Source: Roseibium sp. Sym1 (lineage in GTDB: Bacteria > Pseudomonadota > Alphaproteobacteria > Rhizobiales > Stappiaceae). Taken from it: a stretch of DNA of 64,000 bases. The stretch lies in NCBI RefSeq assembly GCF_027359675.1, contig NZ_CP114789.1, positions 1-64,000 on the forward strand. The letters run 5' to 3'. Shown here in pieces: positions 26,978 through 35,081 of this stretch. A program made the translations under genes and the position numbers. A model generated the notes under the pieces. The model searched no databases, was not told where the DNA came from, and worked only from the letters and a program-made list of their open reading frames with translations. Within the stretch, counting starts at the first letter, position 1. Each line of letters starts with the position of its first letter.

Positions 26978-27604
26978 ATGATAGATGCCGCCCTGATAGA
27001 ACAGTGTGCCGACCCTTCCTTGACCCCTGCCATCGTTGAAGAGTTCATTGCGGCGGCAGGATCAGAAGATCCGTTGAACGTGACCGTTCGTGCCGGATCG
27101 AAGACGTTTCTGGTGCCGAAGGTCAAATCACCCGAAGAAGCGATGAAGCTGGTTCAGGATCACCTCGGCAAAGCCGTCGTGCGCGTCGGGCTCACGCAAT
27201 ACCCCGTTGGAATTGGCGTCACCGACAAGTCCCAGGTCACCGCGGATGTGTTCGACACCTGCAACAACATCAAAATCGGGACCGCGCTGTTCGCCCGCGT
27301 CTATCGGGTCGTGACGAAGTGGTACGGCACGCCGGTTCAAGAGGCGTTCGAAGATGCCATCGAGGCATACCAGACCGGGTATTTCGACGGTGAGTATGTG
27401 TTCACGGCAAAAGACCCAGGAGAGAGCGTTGATCTGGCTGCTCCGGACCCGGCCGCCTCAGTGGAGGGAGCGCCGGCGCCAGAGGCTGACAATGCGAGTC
27501 CGGACCCCAGGAATGAACTCCGGCAACAGCTATGGGCGCAGGATCCAAACAAGGCGGACATTGGCGTTGATCTGTCCGGAATAGGGGACTTCAACAGAGA
27601 ATGA
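26978..27604 (+). CDS. traH: TraH, conjugal transfer protein
   Basis: A 208-aa protein of the Ti-type TraH family: MIDAALIEQCADPSLTPAIV at the start, VRVGLTQYPVGIGV in the middle and an acidic Pro/Ala-rich tail. Four bases separate it from traB, making it the last classical gene of the traAFBH operon. The family is required or helpful in Ti transfer but its biochemical role is unknown. It ends by overlapping the nuclease gene start (ATGA). Confidence 0.93.
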   Translation: MIDAALIEQCADPSLTPAIVEEFIAAAGSEDPLNVTVRAGSKTFLVPKVKSPEEAMKLVQDHLGKAVVRVGLTQYPVGIGVTDKSQVTADVFDTCNNIKIGTALFARVYRVVTKWYGTPVQEAFEDAIEAYQTGYFDGEYVFTAKDPGESVDLAAPDPAASVEGAPAPEADNASPDPRNELRQQLWAQDPNKADIGVDLSGIGDFNRE

Positions 27605-27969
27605 CCAGCCACATCGTTGTTGCCGTGTATCTCTGTGCTGCGACATGCCAGCCACAGCAATTGCGCGTTTGGGACGGTGACAGTTTCCTGATCGGCATGA
27701 AGCACGGCTCGGAGCGTGTGCGGGTTCTCGGCCTGGATACCGCCGAGATCGACGGAAAATGTTCCTATGAAATCCAGATGGCAAAGAAGGCCAAGCGCCG
27801 GCTCGCCGAGTTGGCGAACGGACAACGCATTCAGATCCTCCGAAATGGCAAGGACAAGTATGGCCGCACCCTCGCAAGGGTCTTGGTCAACGGCAACGAC
27901 GTAAGCCAAATTCTCATCAACGAGGGGCTTGCCCGGCCGTGGCACGGACATCGCGAGCCGTGGTGCTAA
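27601..27969 (+). CDS. staphylococcal-nuclease-like (thermonuclease) protein
   Basis: A 122-aa SNase-fold protein: VWDGDSFLIG, RVRVLGLDTAEIDGKCSYEI (active-site Arg/Asp region) and GKDKYGRTLARVLVNG, the second active-site Arg box, followed by INEGLARPW. No cleavable signal peptide is evident although the first 14 residues are hydrophobic. It is translationally coupled to traH through an ATGA overlap and is a common appendage of Ti-like tra operons. Likely role: DNA or RNA cleavage during transfer, inferred. Confidence 0.9.
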   Translation: MTSHIVVAVYLCAATCQPQQLRVWDGDSFLIGMKHGSERVRVLGLDTAEIDGKCSYEIQMAKKAKRRLAELANGQRIQILRNGKDKYGRTLARVLVNGNDVSQILINEGLARPWHGHREPWC

Positions 27970-28190
27970 TCTTTCGGCTTCTTGATCCGTCGAAGAAACT
28001 CCATCGGATCCACGTTGAGCGCCAATGAAATCTGATAGATTGTAATAACGGTTGGGTTCCGTTTTCCGCGTTCCAGGCTGCTCAGATATTGCTGGCTGAT
28101 GCCACTGATCGCCGCAATTTCCTTTTGCGTCATATTCCGCTCATCTCTTAGGCGGGTGAGATTTTTTCCGACGAGGCGGCGCATGTCCAT
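27966..28190 (-). CDS. small XRE-family helix-turn-helix regulator
   Basis: A 74-aa protein that is almost entirely a Cro/C1-type helix-turn-helix: NLTRLRDERNMTQKEIAAIS followed by GISQQYLSSLERGKRNPTVI. Its 3' end overlaps the convergent nuclease gene by 4 bases. It may repress the tra operon, itself, or act as a controller protein for the restriction-modification-like genes upstream on the same strand, though a 314-base gap separates them. Size matches R-M C-proteins and plasmid regulators alike. Confidence 0.88.
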   Translation of the reverse strand: MDMRRLVGKNLTRLRDERNMTQKEIAAISGISQQYLSSLERGKRNPTVITIYQISLALNVDPMEFLRRIKKPKD

Positions 28191-28504
28191 GCGCTTTTGA
28201 TTGGCAGCTTACAAAATTAGAGTTTATCAACTTCTCTATTCGTCAAACATGGGGATTGACGGGCGACCGTATTAAGAGACTTTTGCGCCTGCGTCGCCAT
28301 TATTCACGTCATCATGTCGGCTTTCCGCAAATCTGTTTATTAAATGGCCTAGTTTTCAAGTTTCGTGCGAAATGTATTTGAACAACTTCGTCACGAATAT
28401 ACATAGATGGCAAACGAAATGTTTTTGATATTTTCAGCCACCGCTCCTATACTTATCCGCTAGTTGATTCACGTCTATTCGATGGTGAAATTGACCCGAG
28501 ACGT
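28191..28504. other. AT-rich intergenic region before the XRE regulator
   Basis: No gene seen. The stretch is much more AT-rich than its surroundings and should hold the promoter of the XRE gene and the end of the nuclease transcript. It may also mark the left edge of the 28.5-36.5 kb island. Confidence 0.4.
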
Positions 28505-29221
28505 TCACATCTCGACCCACAAATGACGAAGCTCAATTCTGTTTAGGTTGAGTTCTCGTTCGTGTTCGGATGATAGGACGGCGATACGCAGATTGGTGTC
28601 GTGGCTGACTAGATTCAGACGATCATCAAGACTCCAACCGGAAATACCAACACGAGATAGGGCGCGAATCCAGAAATCGAGTCGGTTGATCCAAGACACT
28701 ATGCCGCCCGTCTGCACATAAGCGATCATGACTGCCTGTTCGTGCGCCGCGCCGTGCAATCCCGCCTTGAAGCGCTGTACGCCACCAGTGCTGCCGTTCG
28801 CAACGCGCAAATACTCACGCTTGTCTCGGTTCTTGCCCTTTGGTGTGGGAAGTCGTTTGCATTCAATTGGAAGAAGCGTATCAAAATCGTCATGCCGGCG
28901 TCCTTCAATCCAGATGACCTCTCCCGCTGGCGCTGCAACGAGATCAATTCGGCGCGAAAGCTTCGTTTCGTCGGGCTCTTCGATGCGGAACTGGAGAACG
29001 TCCCAGCCGGGAGATTTTCGGGTGGTGCCGTTAAGGTGAGCGCAGAGTTGCGAGGTTAGTTGTGTTTCAGAATCCGCAGTTGGTCGACCACCACGATCCC
29101 GCCAGCTCGGCAATTCTTCCAGAATGAAAGTTATCAGTTGATGAAGCCAAGTCTTCGGACGATGTAGGTCGGGTGATAACCCCCCACTCTGAACATTAAC
29201 TCCGTCAGAATCCGCCAGCAT
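28505..29221 (-). CDS. PD-(D/E)XK-like nuclease partner of the methylase
   Basis: A 238-aa soluble protein. The pattern KLSRRIDLVAAP followed by DTLLPIECKRLP fits the PD-(D/E)XK nuclease core (Asp ... Glu-x-Lys). Its ATG comes straight after the stop of the 950-aa methylase gene (TGAATG), so the two are translationally coupled. I infer the DNA-cutting subunit of a split restriction-modification-like system. The fold is inferred from a short motif; no specificity can be given. Confidence 0.7.
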   Translation of the reverse strand: MLADSDGVNVQSGGLSPDLHRPKTWLHQLITFILEELPSWRDRGGRPTADSETQLTSQLCAHLNGTTRKSPGWDVLQFRIEEPDETKLSRRIDLVAAPAGEVIWIEGRRHDDFDTLLPIECKRLPTPKGKNRDKREYLRVANGSTGGVQRFKAGLHGAAHEQAVMIAYVQTGGIVSWINRLDFWIRALSRVGISGWSLDDRLNLVSHDTNLRIAVLSSEHERELNLNRIELRHLWVEM

Positions 29222-32074
29222 TCAAAATCCTTGCGCCCGAAGATCGGCCAATACGTCGTCGCTATCGCGCAATGCCACCGAACGTAGCCAGTAACGAAGA
29301 CGATCCGGCTTCAGAAGGAAAATAAAATGCCCGTCATATATTCTTGCGATGCGTGTAATGGAAACCGACGTGCCCTTTTGTTCCCTTAGTAGAACATCAA
29401 TCTTGTCGTGCAGCGTATCTTCGCCGTCCCAATCGATCACCCCAGTCCCAAACACGAAGGGCTGGCAGACGATTCCTGACCAGCGCCGCGGTGTCAGCGA
29501 TATCAGCGGCTTTTCTTGATAAACTGTGTTGATCTGCTTGCAGAACAAACGTGCGAAGTCGTCAAGTACCTGGCAGGCATCCTCGCGTAAAAGACAAGAC
29601 TCGTTGCCCTTGCGAACGAATTCTCGATACTGGTGGACGATATCCTCGGCAACAATTCGCTCATTGTCGCTGAGGTCGAGATCGCCATCCTCAGGAAATG
29701 GCAAAGCAAGCACATCAGCTCCGGCAATATTAGTCGCCTTCTGGGTGAAGAGCTTCGTGCTGATCCCAGCTGCATAGGCGCGCAACGCGATCGACTCAGT
29801 TTTGAGCCAGCGTGCAACTACCTCTAGATCGTCGCGGCCAGCCTTGGCGAATCCGACGATCTGGTTCTTAAAGGTGAGATACTCTTCAGACCAAATCGCA
29901 TTTGGCAAATCTTCATGTTCGCGGACCAAGAGCATAGGCGGAGTGAAGAGTTCGGCCGAGCGAGGGCCCTCAATCGGCTTGTCTGGCACTACAGTGATTT
30001 GGCTTTTGTCGATGCCGGTCACGGAAAGAGCGGTCGAGGGCAGAAGTGGCTTGCCGATCAGGTGATCAGAGGGCCGGGATACACCCTTCTGGCCCTCAAC
30101 GAACCCCTCGCGAACATGCCACCCTCGTTCAGCGGCATGCTGCTTAAGCGTACGATATTGCTTGAGCCTTTTGACGAGGCTGTAAGCGCGCGCCCCGCCC
30201 AAGAGACCCGAACGCCAAATTTCAGGTCCGGGTTCCGCGAGAACGTCACTGCGCGGTAGCCAATGCAAATCATAATAATCGATATCGAAACCTTGTTCGG
30301 CATCGGCACGACCAGCGCGACGAAAAACAGCGTGCAAGATTCTGCGGTTATTGGGTGGTTCAGCCGCATCCGCAACGACGGCGACAATTTTAGTGTCTGC
30401 GCCACCTTTGCTAAACAATCCACGAATCGACACAAAATCGAGGATTTCGCGCACATCCCAACGTGAAAAAAAGGCAGTGCGAACAGGTGCGGAGCTGGCG
30501 TTGTAGATCAGGTTATACTGTTGAAGCATGGAGAGCGTACCCCCAGGAACGAGAAGTTCCATGGCTTCATGCAAGAACAGGTACGCAATCTGCTTGTCTG
30601 CCCCAGTACCGATAGCTTCTGTGAAGCGCTGATAGCTTCGGATTGCACCTTGCGTCTTGAGGGCGGATACGAAGGGTGGATTACCAACAACGACGCCGAT
30701 AGGGCCAACAATGCGTTTTTTCTCCTTTGCTTCAAAAAAGCAGGATTCTATTAGTGTACGGTCGTTTAGCTTTGGGAAAAGCTGAACACTTGCGCGGATA
30801 TCTTCAGGCTCCAGCGCGTCGCATAGCGCCAGGCACAAGCTGAATGCTGCTAGCTCGATCGCGCCACCTTCGACATCAACCCCGCGAAGGCGTTCGACTA
30901 ATGCGCGTAACACATGGACACCAGGTTTAGCCCAGCCGTTTCGGCTTCTCCAGTGCAGCACGAGGCGCTTGTAAGCCTCGACCAAGAAAATACCAGAGCC
31001 ACATGCAGGATCGAGGATGAGTTCGTCTCGGTCGATCACCCGGTCAAGTCGTTGCCAGCTCAATGCCTCATCAAGCATGAGGCGGACAAGCGAAGGAGGT
31101 GTATAGACGGAGCTATCGGTGTCGGAAACGAATAGCTGATAGATATGGCTGATAACCTCGACGGGTAAATCGCGGAAAGAGTAGAGCGCCCAGAGGTTGA
31201 GCTGCCCTCCTGCTTCAACCCGCGCCTCTATCAGCGTGCTGAAACCTTGAAGTTCCGTGCTGTTCTCAAGTGCGGCGCGGTCCTCGTCGTGAATTCTGAA
31301 AATGTGGCCGTTGAAGCGCATTTCAAGAGATCGAAGAAGTTGTACAAGCGCAGGACCGTCCTCAAGAACATGAAAAAATCTCGTGGCACCTTCAGTAAAT
31401 TGCCCGAAAAAGTCGGCTGGGAGAACGCCGCGTTCTTCCAGATAAGCAATGAGGAGTGAAAGGATAAGAAGGCGGCGTCGAAGCCCTGCGTTCAGTAGAC
31501 CACTACTCTTCAGTCTAGAATGGAGGCCACTAACGGCATCGACAAGCAGGCGATGTGCCGATTTCGACGCGGATAGAAGTAGCTTGCAAGCTGCTGGATC
31601 ATCCCAAAGCGTGCTGTTTCGCAGTCTTTCTGCGTCCCACCAAGCTTCTTTTGCAACTATACGTGAAGCGAGTCCCAGTGTTTTAACTGGTTTGCAGACT
31701 AGATCTCCCGAAGCCGAAATGAAATCGGCCTTGTGGGCGCATCGGAAGAGCTGCACCAGGCCTGGTATCCGCCGATAAAGGAGTGGAACGCCGCCCCAAC
31801 TCCAGATTCGTTTGTGCAACTCCGCAAACGCCGGATTATTAGCAGGCCCATCATCGACGAATAAGAACGCTTGCGGTGCCCCCGGCCTGCCTTGTTTCCC
31901 CGCTTCGAAAAACACCGCGTAGGCGCCATATGAGGCGGCCTTCTCCATGGTCACAACTTCTTCGGGCGGACGGCCATCAGGCAAATATCCTGCGACCCGA
32001 ACTAGACCATCAATCTGGACACTGCTGACATCCAGATGCTCAATCCAAGCCGTTTTCGCGCCGCTGACGGACAT
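29222..32074 (-). CDS. large N6-adenine DNA methylase (Eco57I/type IIG-like)
   Basis: A 950-aa protein. The N-terminal 300 residues are helical and unassigned. The methylase core has motif I LILDPACGSGIFLVEAYKRL and motif IV GVVVGNPPFVSALKTQ (N-P-P-F for adenine), in the order seen in Eco57I-type enzymes. The last roughly 350 residues resemble a target-recognition and helical C-terminus (YLTFKNQIVGFAKAG, ATNIAGADVLALPFPEDGDL). Unlike classical type IIG enzymes it lacks an obvious nuclease motif of its own; the nuclease appears to be encoded by the next gene. Lower GC than the tra genes, suggesting acquisition. Confidence 0.88.
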   Translation of the reverse strand: MSVSGAKTAWIEHLDVSSVQIDGLVRVAGYLPDGRPPEEVVTMEKAASYGAYAVFFEAGKQGRPGAPQAFLFVDDGPANNPAFAELHKRIWSWGGVPLLYRRIPGLVQLFRCAHKADFISASGDLVCKPVKTLGLASRIVAKEAWWDAERLRNSTLWDDPAACKLLLSASKSAHRLLVDAVSGLHSRLKSSGLLNAGLRRRLLILSLLIAYLEERGVLPADFFGQFTEGATRFFHVLEDGPALVQLLRSLEMRFNGHIFRIHDEDRAALENSTELQGFSTLIEARVEAGGQLNLWALYSFRDLPVEVISHIYQLFVSDTDSSVYTPPSLVRLMLDEALSWQRLDRVIDRDELILDPACGSGIFLVEAYKRLVLHWRSRNGWAKPGVHVLRALVERLRGVDVEGGAIELAAFSLCLALCDALEPEDIRASVQLFPKLNDRTLIESCFFEAKEKKRIVGPIGVVVGNPPFVSALKTQGAIRSYQRFTEAIGTGADKQIAYLFLHEAMELLVPGGTLSMLQQYNLIYNASSAPVRTAFFSRWDVREILDFVSIRGLFSKGGADTKIVAVVADAAEPPNNRRILHAVFRRAGRADAEQGFDIDYYDLHWLPRSDVLAEPGPEIWRSGLLGGARAYSLVKRLKQYRTLKQHAAERGWHVREGFVEGQKGVSRPSDHLIGKPLLPSTALSVTGIDKSQITVVPDKPIEGPRSAELFTPPMLLVREHEDLPNAIWSEEYLTFKNQIVGFAKAGRDDLEVVARWLKTESIALRAYAAGISTKLFTQKATNIAGADVLALPFPEDGDLDLSDNERIVAEDIVHQYREFVRKGNESCLLREDACQVLDDFARLFCKQINTVYQEKPLISLTPRRWSGIVCQPFVFGTGVIDWDGEDTLHDKIDVLLREQKGTSVSITRIARIYDGHFIFLLKPDRLRYWLRSVALRDSDDVLADLRAQGF

Positions 32075-32101
32075 ACTATATTCCGCTTTTGATCGGCTGC
32101 A

Positions 32102-32296
32102 TCAGGACTTACGATTGTCTTTGCTGAGTTCAAATCCTTCACGAAGCAAGTCAACCATCGTCATACCCTGGGCAACGGCATAACCTTTAAATGCCTTCTT
32201 GAAGTCGGCCGGAACCTTGAAATTCAGAGTTTCGAGCTTCTCTATGGAGTGACGGCTTGTAGAATTCAGCGCGTCCTTCGTTGTGTTGATCGCCAT
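32102..32296 (-). CDS. small ribbon-helix-helix-like protein
   Basis: A 64-aa protein whose C-terminal half (TLNFKVPADFKKAFKGYAVA then GMTMVDLLREGFEL) has the strand-helix-helix pattern of ParG/CopG-type DNA-binding or partition proteins. It lies 27 bases upstream of the methylase gene, same strand, so it may regulate the restriction-modification operon or belong to a plasmid stability module. The ATG at 32296 (MAINTTKDAL) is chosen; a longer frame to 32359 lacks a better ribosome-binding site. Confidence 0.65.
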   Translation of the reverse strand: MAINTTKDALNSTSRHSIEKLETLNFKVPADFKKAFKGYAVAQGMTMVDLLREGFELSKDNRKS

Positions 32297-32718
32297 GACC
32301 ACTTTCCTCTGCTCACCGCAAGCAGAGGAACGAATAACAGAATTCTGTATGGCCAGCAATCGGGCAATACAGAATGGCTGAAACAGCAGCGGAACTCTTT
32401 GTCGCGTCTGGATGGATGTGATTAAGGCGCGTAGCGGCCCTCTTCCTCAAAGCAGTCGCACCACATGTCGCGCTAAAACGTGTCACATGACAATCTCCGT
32501 GACGATACTGTTCATGATCTACTAGTTTGCTCGCTAGCTGGTCCGTGTCTGGCGGTGAGAATATCCCGTTTGGATACATGCTTCTCTGCGTGGTCGATGC
32601 GAGGTCGCTTCGAAGGAACATCGCAGCATAGAGTGATGGTGGTTGATGTTTCCTCGCGGCTAACTTGTGTTTTCCTGTGTTGCAGTTCACTGTCCGACTG
32701 TGGGTTTGGGAGGTACAC
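32297..32718. other. divergent promoter region between the R-M-like and radical SAM operons
   Basis: No convincing gene. It separates two divergent transcription units and should contain both promoters. A good ribosome-binding site (GGGAGGT at 32708-32714) precedes the radical SAM gene. Confidence 0.45.
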
Positions 32719-33855
32719 GTGACAAAAGCAGAATTCTTAAATTTGAAGTCCGTGCGCCCTGCGCCGGATGATCTACCTCGAAGCCTTCGGAATTTCATTG
32801 ACTATCGAAAGTCGGGCTTAAGTCTCAATCACATCGTCGGGTGTCCTCTGGATTGTGGCTACTGCGTACGCCACTTGTTCGAGAATTTTTCGATGAAGCG
32901 ACCCCACCTCATCGTCGATGACGAAATCGCCGTGCAGGAACTCATCGGCCATTGGGCGTTTCGTGCTCACACGACTCCGATTCAGATTTTCAACCGAGCT
33001 ACGGACCCCTTCCTGCCTGGTGTGAAGACGCATCTTTTCAAGACCCTCGAAGCTCTGGATAGGCGAGGGCTCAGCAATCCAGTCCTGGTTATCACCCGAT
33101 GGCGAATTGATCGATCAGACGTTGAGCGTCTTGAAGCTCTCAAGAACCTGCAACTGACGATCTTGGTCACCTGGTCAGGGATCCATGACGAACGTGTGGA
33201 GCCAGTACCGTCGGCGATAGCCGCAGGAAGCTTGGAAGTGCTGGCTAAATCGGCGTCTCGTGTGAAGAAGATCCTCTACTGGCGCCCGATTATCTCGGGT
33301 CTAAATGATACGATCGACCACTTCGCGTCTGCACGCCGGCTTTCTGAGTTAGCGGATGCGACGGTTTTCACGGGCCTCTTTTACCGGAAAGAAATCCAGG
33401 CCTATTTTCGAGAAGCCGGGGTGCCTGACCTTTACACGGATTTGGCCCGACGAAAGATTTTACCACGTGATACCGAAAGTCGAATTTTGGCCCATTTCGA
33501 AGGGCGCCCGATCTTCCGCAAAACGTCATGCGGGGTCGCCTTCGCCCACGGGACACCAGATTTTAATGGTCATTTCGGCATCAGCGAAATTTGTAGCATC
33601 TGTCCCGAGGGCCAACGTGAGATCTGCAGTAAGCATCACCATAAACCTGACACTGAGGCTGTTCGAAGCCTCGCTCGTAGCGTCTCGCTGGCGGACCTAA
33701 ATGGAATCGAGATTTCTGATCGTCGGATCGTAGTCAGTGGCAGCACCGAAGCGCAACGCTACTTCATGCAGCATACATTAAATTTCCAAGTCCACGACCG
33801 GGCGCAGCCGCATAGGCAGCATCGGCATGGGCGTGCGGAGATCGGATGGGAATGA
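32719..33855 (+). CDS. radical SAM protein (SPL-like) of a putative defence operon
   Basis: A 378-aa protein with the radical SAM cluster motif CPLDCGYC at residues 42-49 (C-x3-C-x2-C), then a TIM-barrel-like body (PIQIFNRATDPFLPG, PVLVITRWRIDR, KKILYWRPIISGLND). The C-terminus has a further Cys set (SCGVAF, EICSICPEGQREICSK) that could hold an auxiliary Fe-S cluster. The overall style recalls spore-photoproduct-lyase-like radical SAM proteins. The start is GTG at 32719 with GGGAGGT in front. The next gene overlaps it by 10 bases. Substrate unknown; by context it may act on a nucleotide or nucleic acid. Confidence 0.85.
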   Translation: MTKAEFLNLKSVRPAPDDLPRSLRNFIDYRKSGLSLNHIVGCPLDCGYCVRHLFENFSMKRPHLIVDDEIAVQELIGHWAFRAHTTPIQIFNRATDPFLPGVKTHLFKTLEALDRRGLSNPVLVITRWRIDRSDVERLEALKNLQLTILVTWSGIHDERVEPVPSAIAAGSLEVLAKSASRVKKILYWRPIISGLNDTIDHFASARRLSELADATVFTGLFYRKEIQAYFREAGVPDLYTDLARRKILPRDTESRILAHFEGRPIFRKTSCGVAFAHGTPDFNGHFGISEICSICPEGQREICSKHHHKPDTEAVRSLARSVSLADLNGIEISDRRIVVSGSTEAQRYFMQHTLNFQVHDRAQPHRQHRHGRAEIGWE

Positions 33856-34436
33856 TTTGGGAAAAGACCTGGGTCGTCGACGTGGAAGGCAACGGAGCTA
33901 CCCCTCCAGAGATTGTCGAGATCGCGTTGCTGGAACTCGTTGAACTCCGTCCCACCGGCCGAGAATTTCACTGGCTGATCAAGCCTGAGCAGCCAATCGC
34001 CGCGGTCGTGACTAGGATTCACGGCCTCTCCGACGATGTCGTAGCCGGTGCGCCGAGTATCGACGACATTGCTGACGACGTCGTCACATGGACTGACGGA
34101 TGTGTGATCGTCGGTCACAACGTCCGGGTAGAGCTTGATGCTATAAGCCGATCGATTCCAGGATGGCAGCCATCCGCTGCAATCGATACTTTGAAGCTCG
34201 CGCGTTCCCTCCGCCCGGGCCTTTCCTCATACAGTTTGGAAAACCTCGGCGCCGCTCTCAAGTTGACGACCGAGGCAAAGCGGCAAACAGGCTTGAAACA
34301 CCATTCCGCTCAATTTGACGTTGCGCTGACGGCCTTGTTGTTCGTTGAACTTCTAGGGCCGCTCGATCGCGCCGATCGTGATCTCCGTGTACGGGAAGCC
34401 GATATACTTTTCAAATCGCAGGAGAGCTTTTTGTGA
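33846..34436 (+). CDS. DnaQ-like 3'-5' exonuclease
   Basis: A 196-aa DEDD-family exonuclease: WVVDVEGNG supplies the Asp12-x-Glu14 pair of ExoI, TRIHGLSDDVVAGAP and VIVGHNVRVELDAISR give ExoII, and GLKHHSAQFDVALTALL gives the ExoIII His/Asp. This is the fold of DNA polymerase epsilon-type proofreaders and oligoribonucleases. It overlaps the radical SAM gene by 10 bases and the following gene by 4, so it is made as part of the four-gene operon. Likely role: trimming or degrading a nucleic acid in the same pathway, inferred. Confidence 0.9.
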   Translation: MGMIWEKTWVVDVEGNGATPPEIVEIALLELVELRPTGREFHWLIKPEQPIAAVVTRIHGLSDDVVAGAPSIDDIADDVVTWTDGCVIVGHNVRVELDAISRSIPGWQPSAAIDTLKLARSLRPGLSSYSLENLGAALKLTTEAKRQTGLKHHSAQFDVALTALLFVELLGPLDRADRDLRVREADILFKSQESFL

Positions 34437-35017
34437 GCGCGAGGAAAGTTAAAATCGGAATAGCCGGCACACATTCGACCGGAAAGTCAACTTTCCTGGA
34501 GCAACTGGACGCTCGCCTATCGACCGAAGGGGTGACCATCGGTCGGGTAGATGACCTCGCTACGGCGGCACGGGACCGCGGCTTTCCGATCCTAACCCAG
34601 CACAATTTCGAAAGCACACTATGGATCATGGCGGAGGGCATGAGGCAGGAAGCTGAAGCTGCCTTGCACTGCGAGGTCGTTCTTGTCGATCGTCCTGTTT
34701 TTGACGCGTTAGGCTATCTTTATGCCGCCCTCGAAATTTCGGACCGGTCTCTACCTGATCGTCAGCTCAACGAACTTCGCTCGATCGCTCTTGCTCATGC
34801 GGGTGACTATGATCTGCTTGTCATGACAGAACTCGATCCTGCAATTGGACTTGGTGAAGGACGGGATGGAAATCAGGAGTTTCGGGTCGCAGCCGCTAAC
34901 AAGATCCGCGCGATCGCCGACGAGGCGGCTTTCGAATCTCTCATCCTGACCTCCACGAATAGCAATGAAGTCTTGGATCAAGTTCTCAAAAGCATCCGCA
35001 CGCGCTTGGCAGAATAG
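34433..35017 (+). CDS. P-loop AAA_28/NadR-like kinase or ATPase
   Basis: A 194-aa P-loop protein: Walker A GIAGTHSTGKSTFLEQL, an acidic strand VVLVDRPVFDALGYLYAALE (Asp-Arg pair as in nucleotide or nicotinamide-riboside kinases), and DLLVMTELDPAIGLGEGR. The size and motifs fit small nucleoside/NadR-like kinases rather than large AAA machines. GTG start at 34433 overlapping the exonuclease stop (GTGA), with GGAGAG upstream. Possibly phosphorylates a nucleoside-like substrate or alarm molecule; this is inference. Confidence 0.82.
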   Translation: MSARKVKIGIAGTHSTGKSTFLEQLDARLSTEGVTIGRVDDLATAARDRGFPILTQHNFESTLWIMAEGMRQEAEAALHCEVVLVDRPVFDALGYLYAALEISDRSLPDRQLNELRSIALAHAGDYDLLVMTELDPAIGLGEGRDGNQEFRVAAANKIRAIADEAAFESLILTSTNSNEVLDQVLKSIRTRLAE

Positions 35018-35081
35018 GCGTGGCATGTTCGCCTAATGCAGTTGGTTACTACAATTCCGGAAATATCATGTTGGGGGGAAA

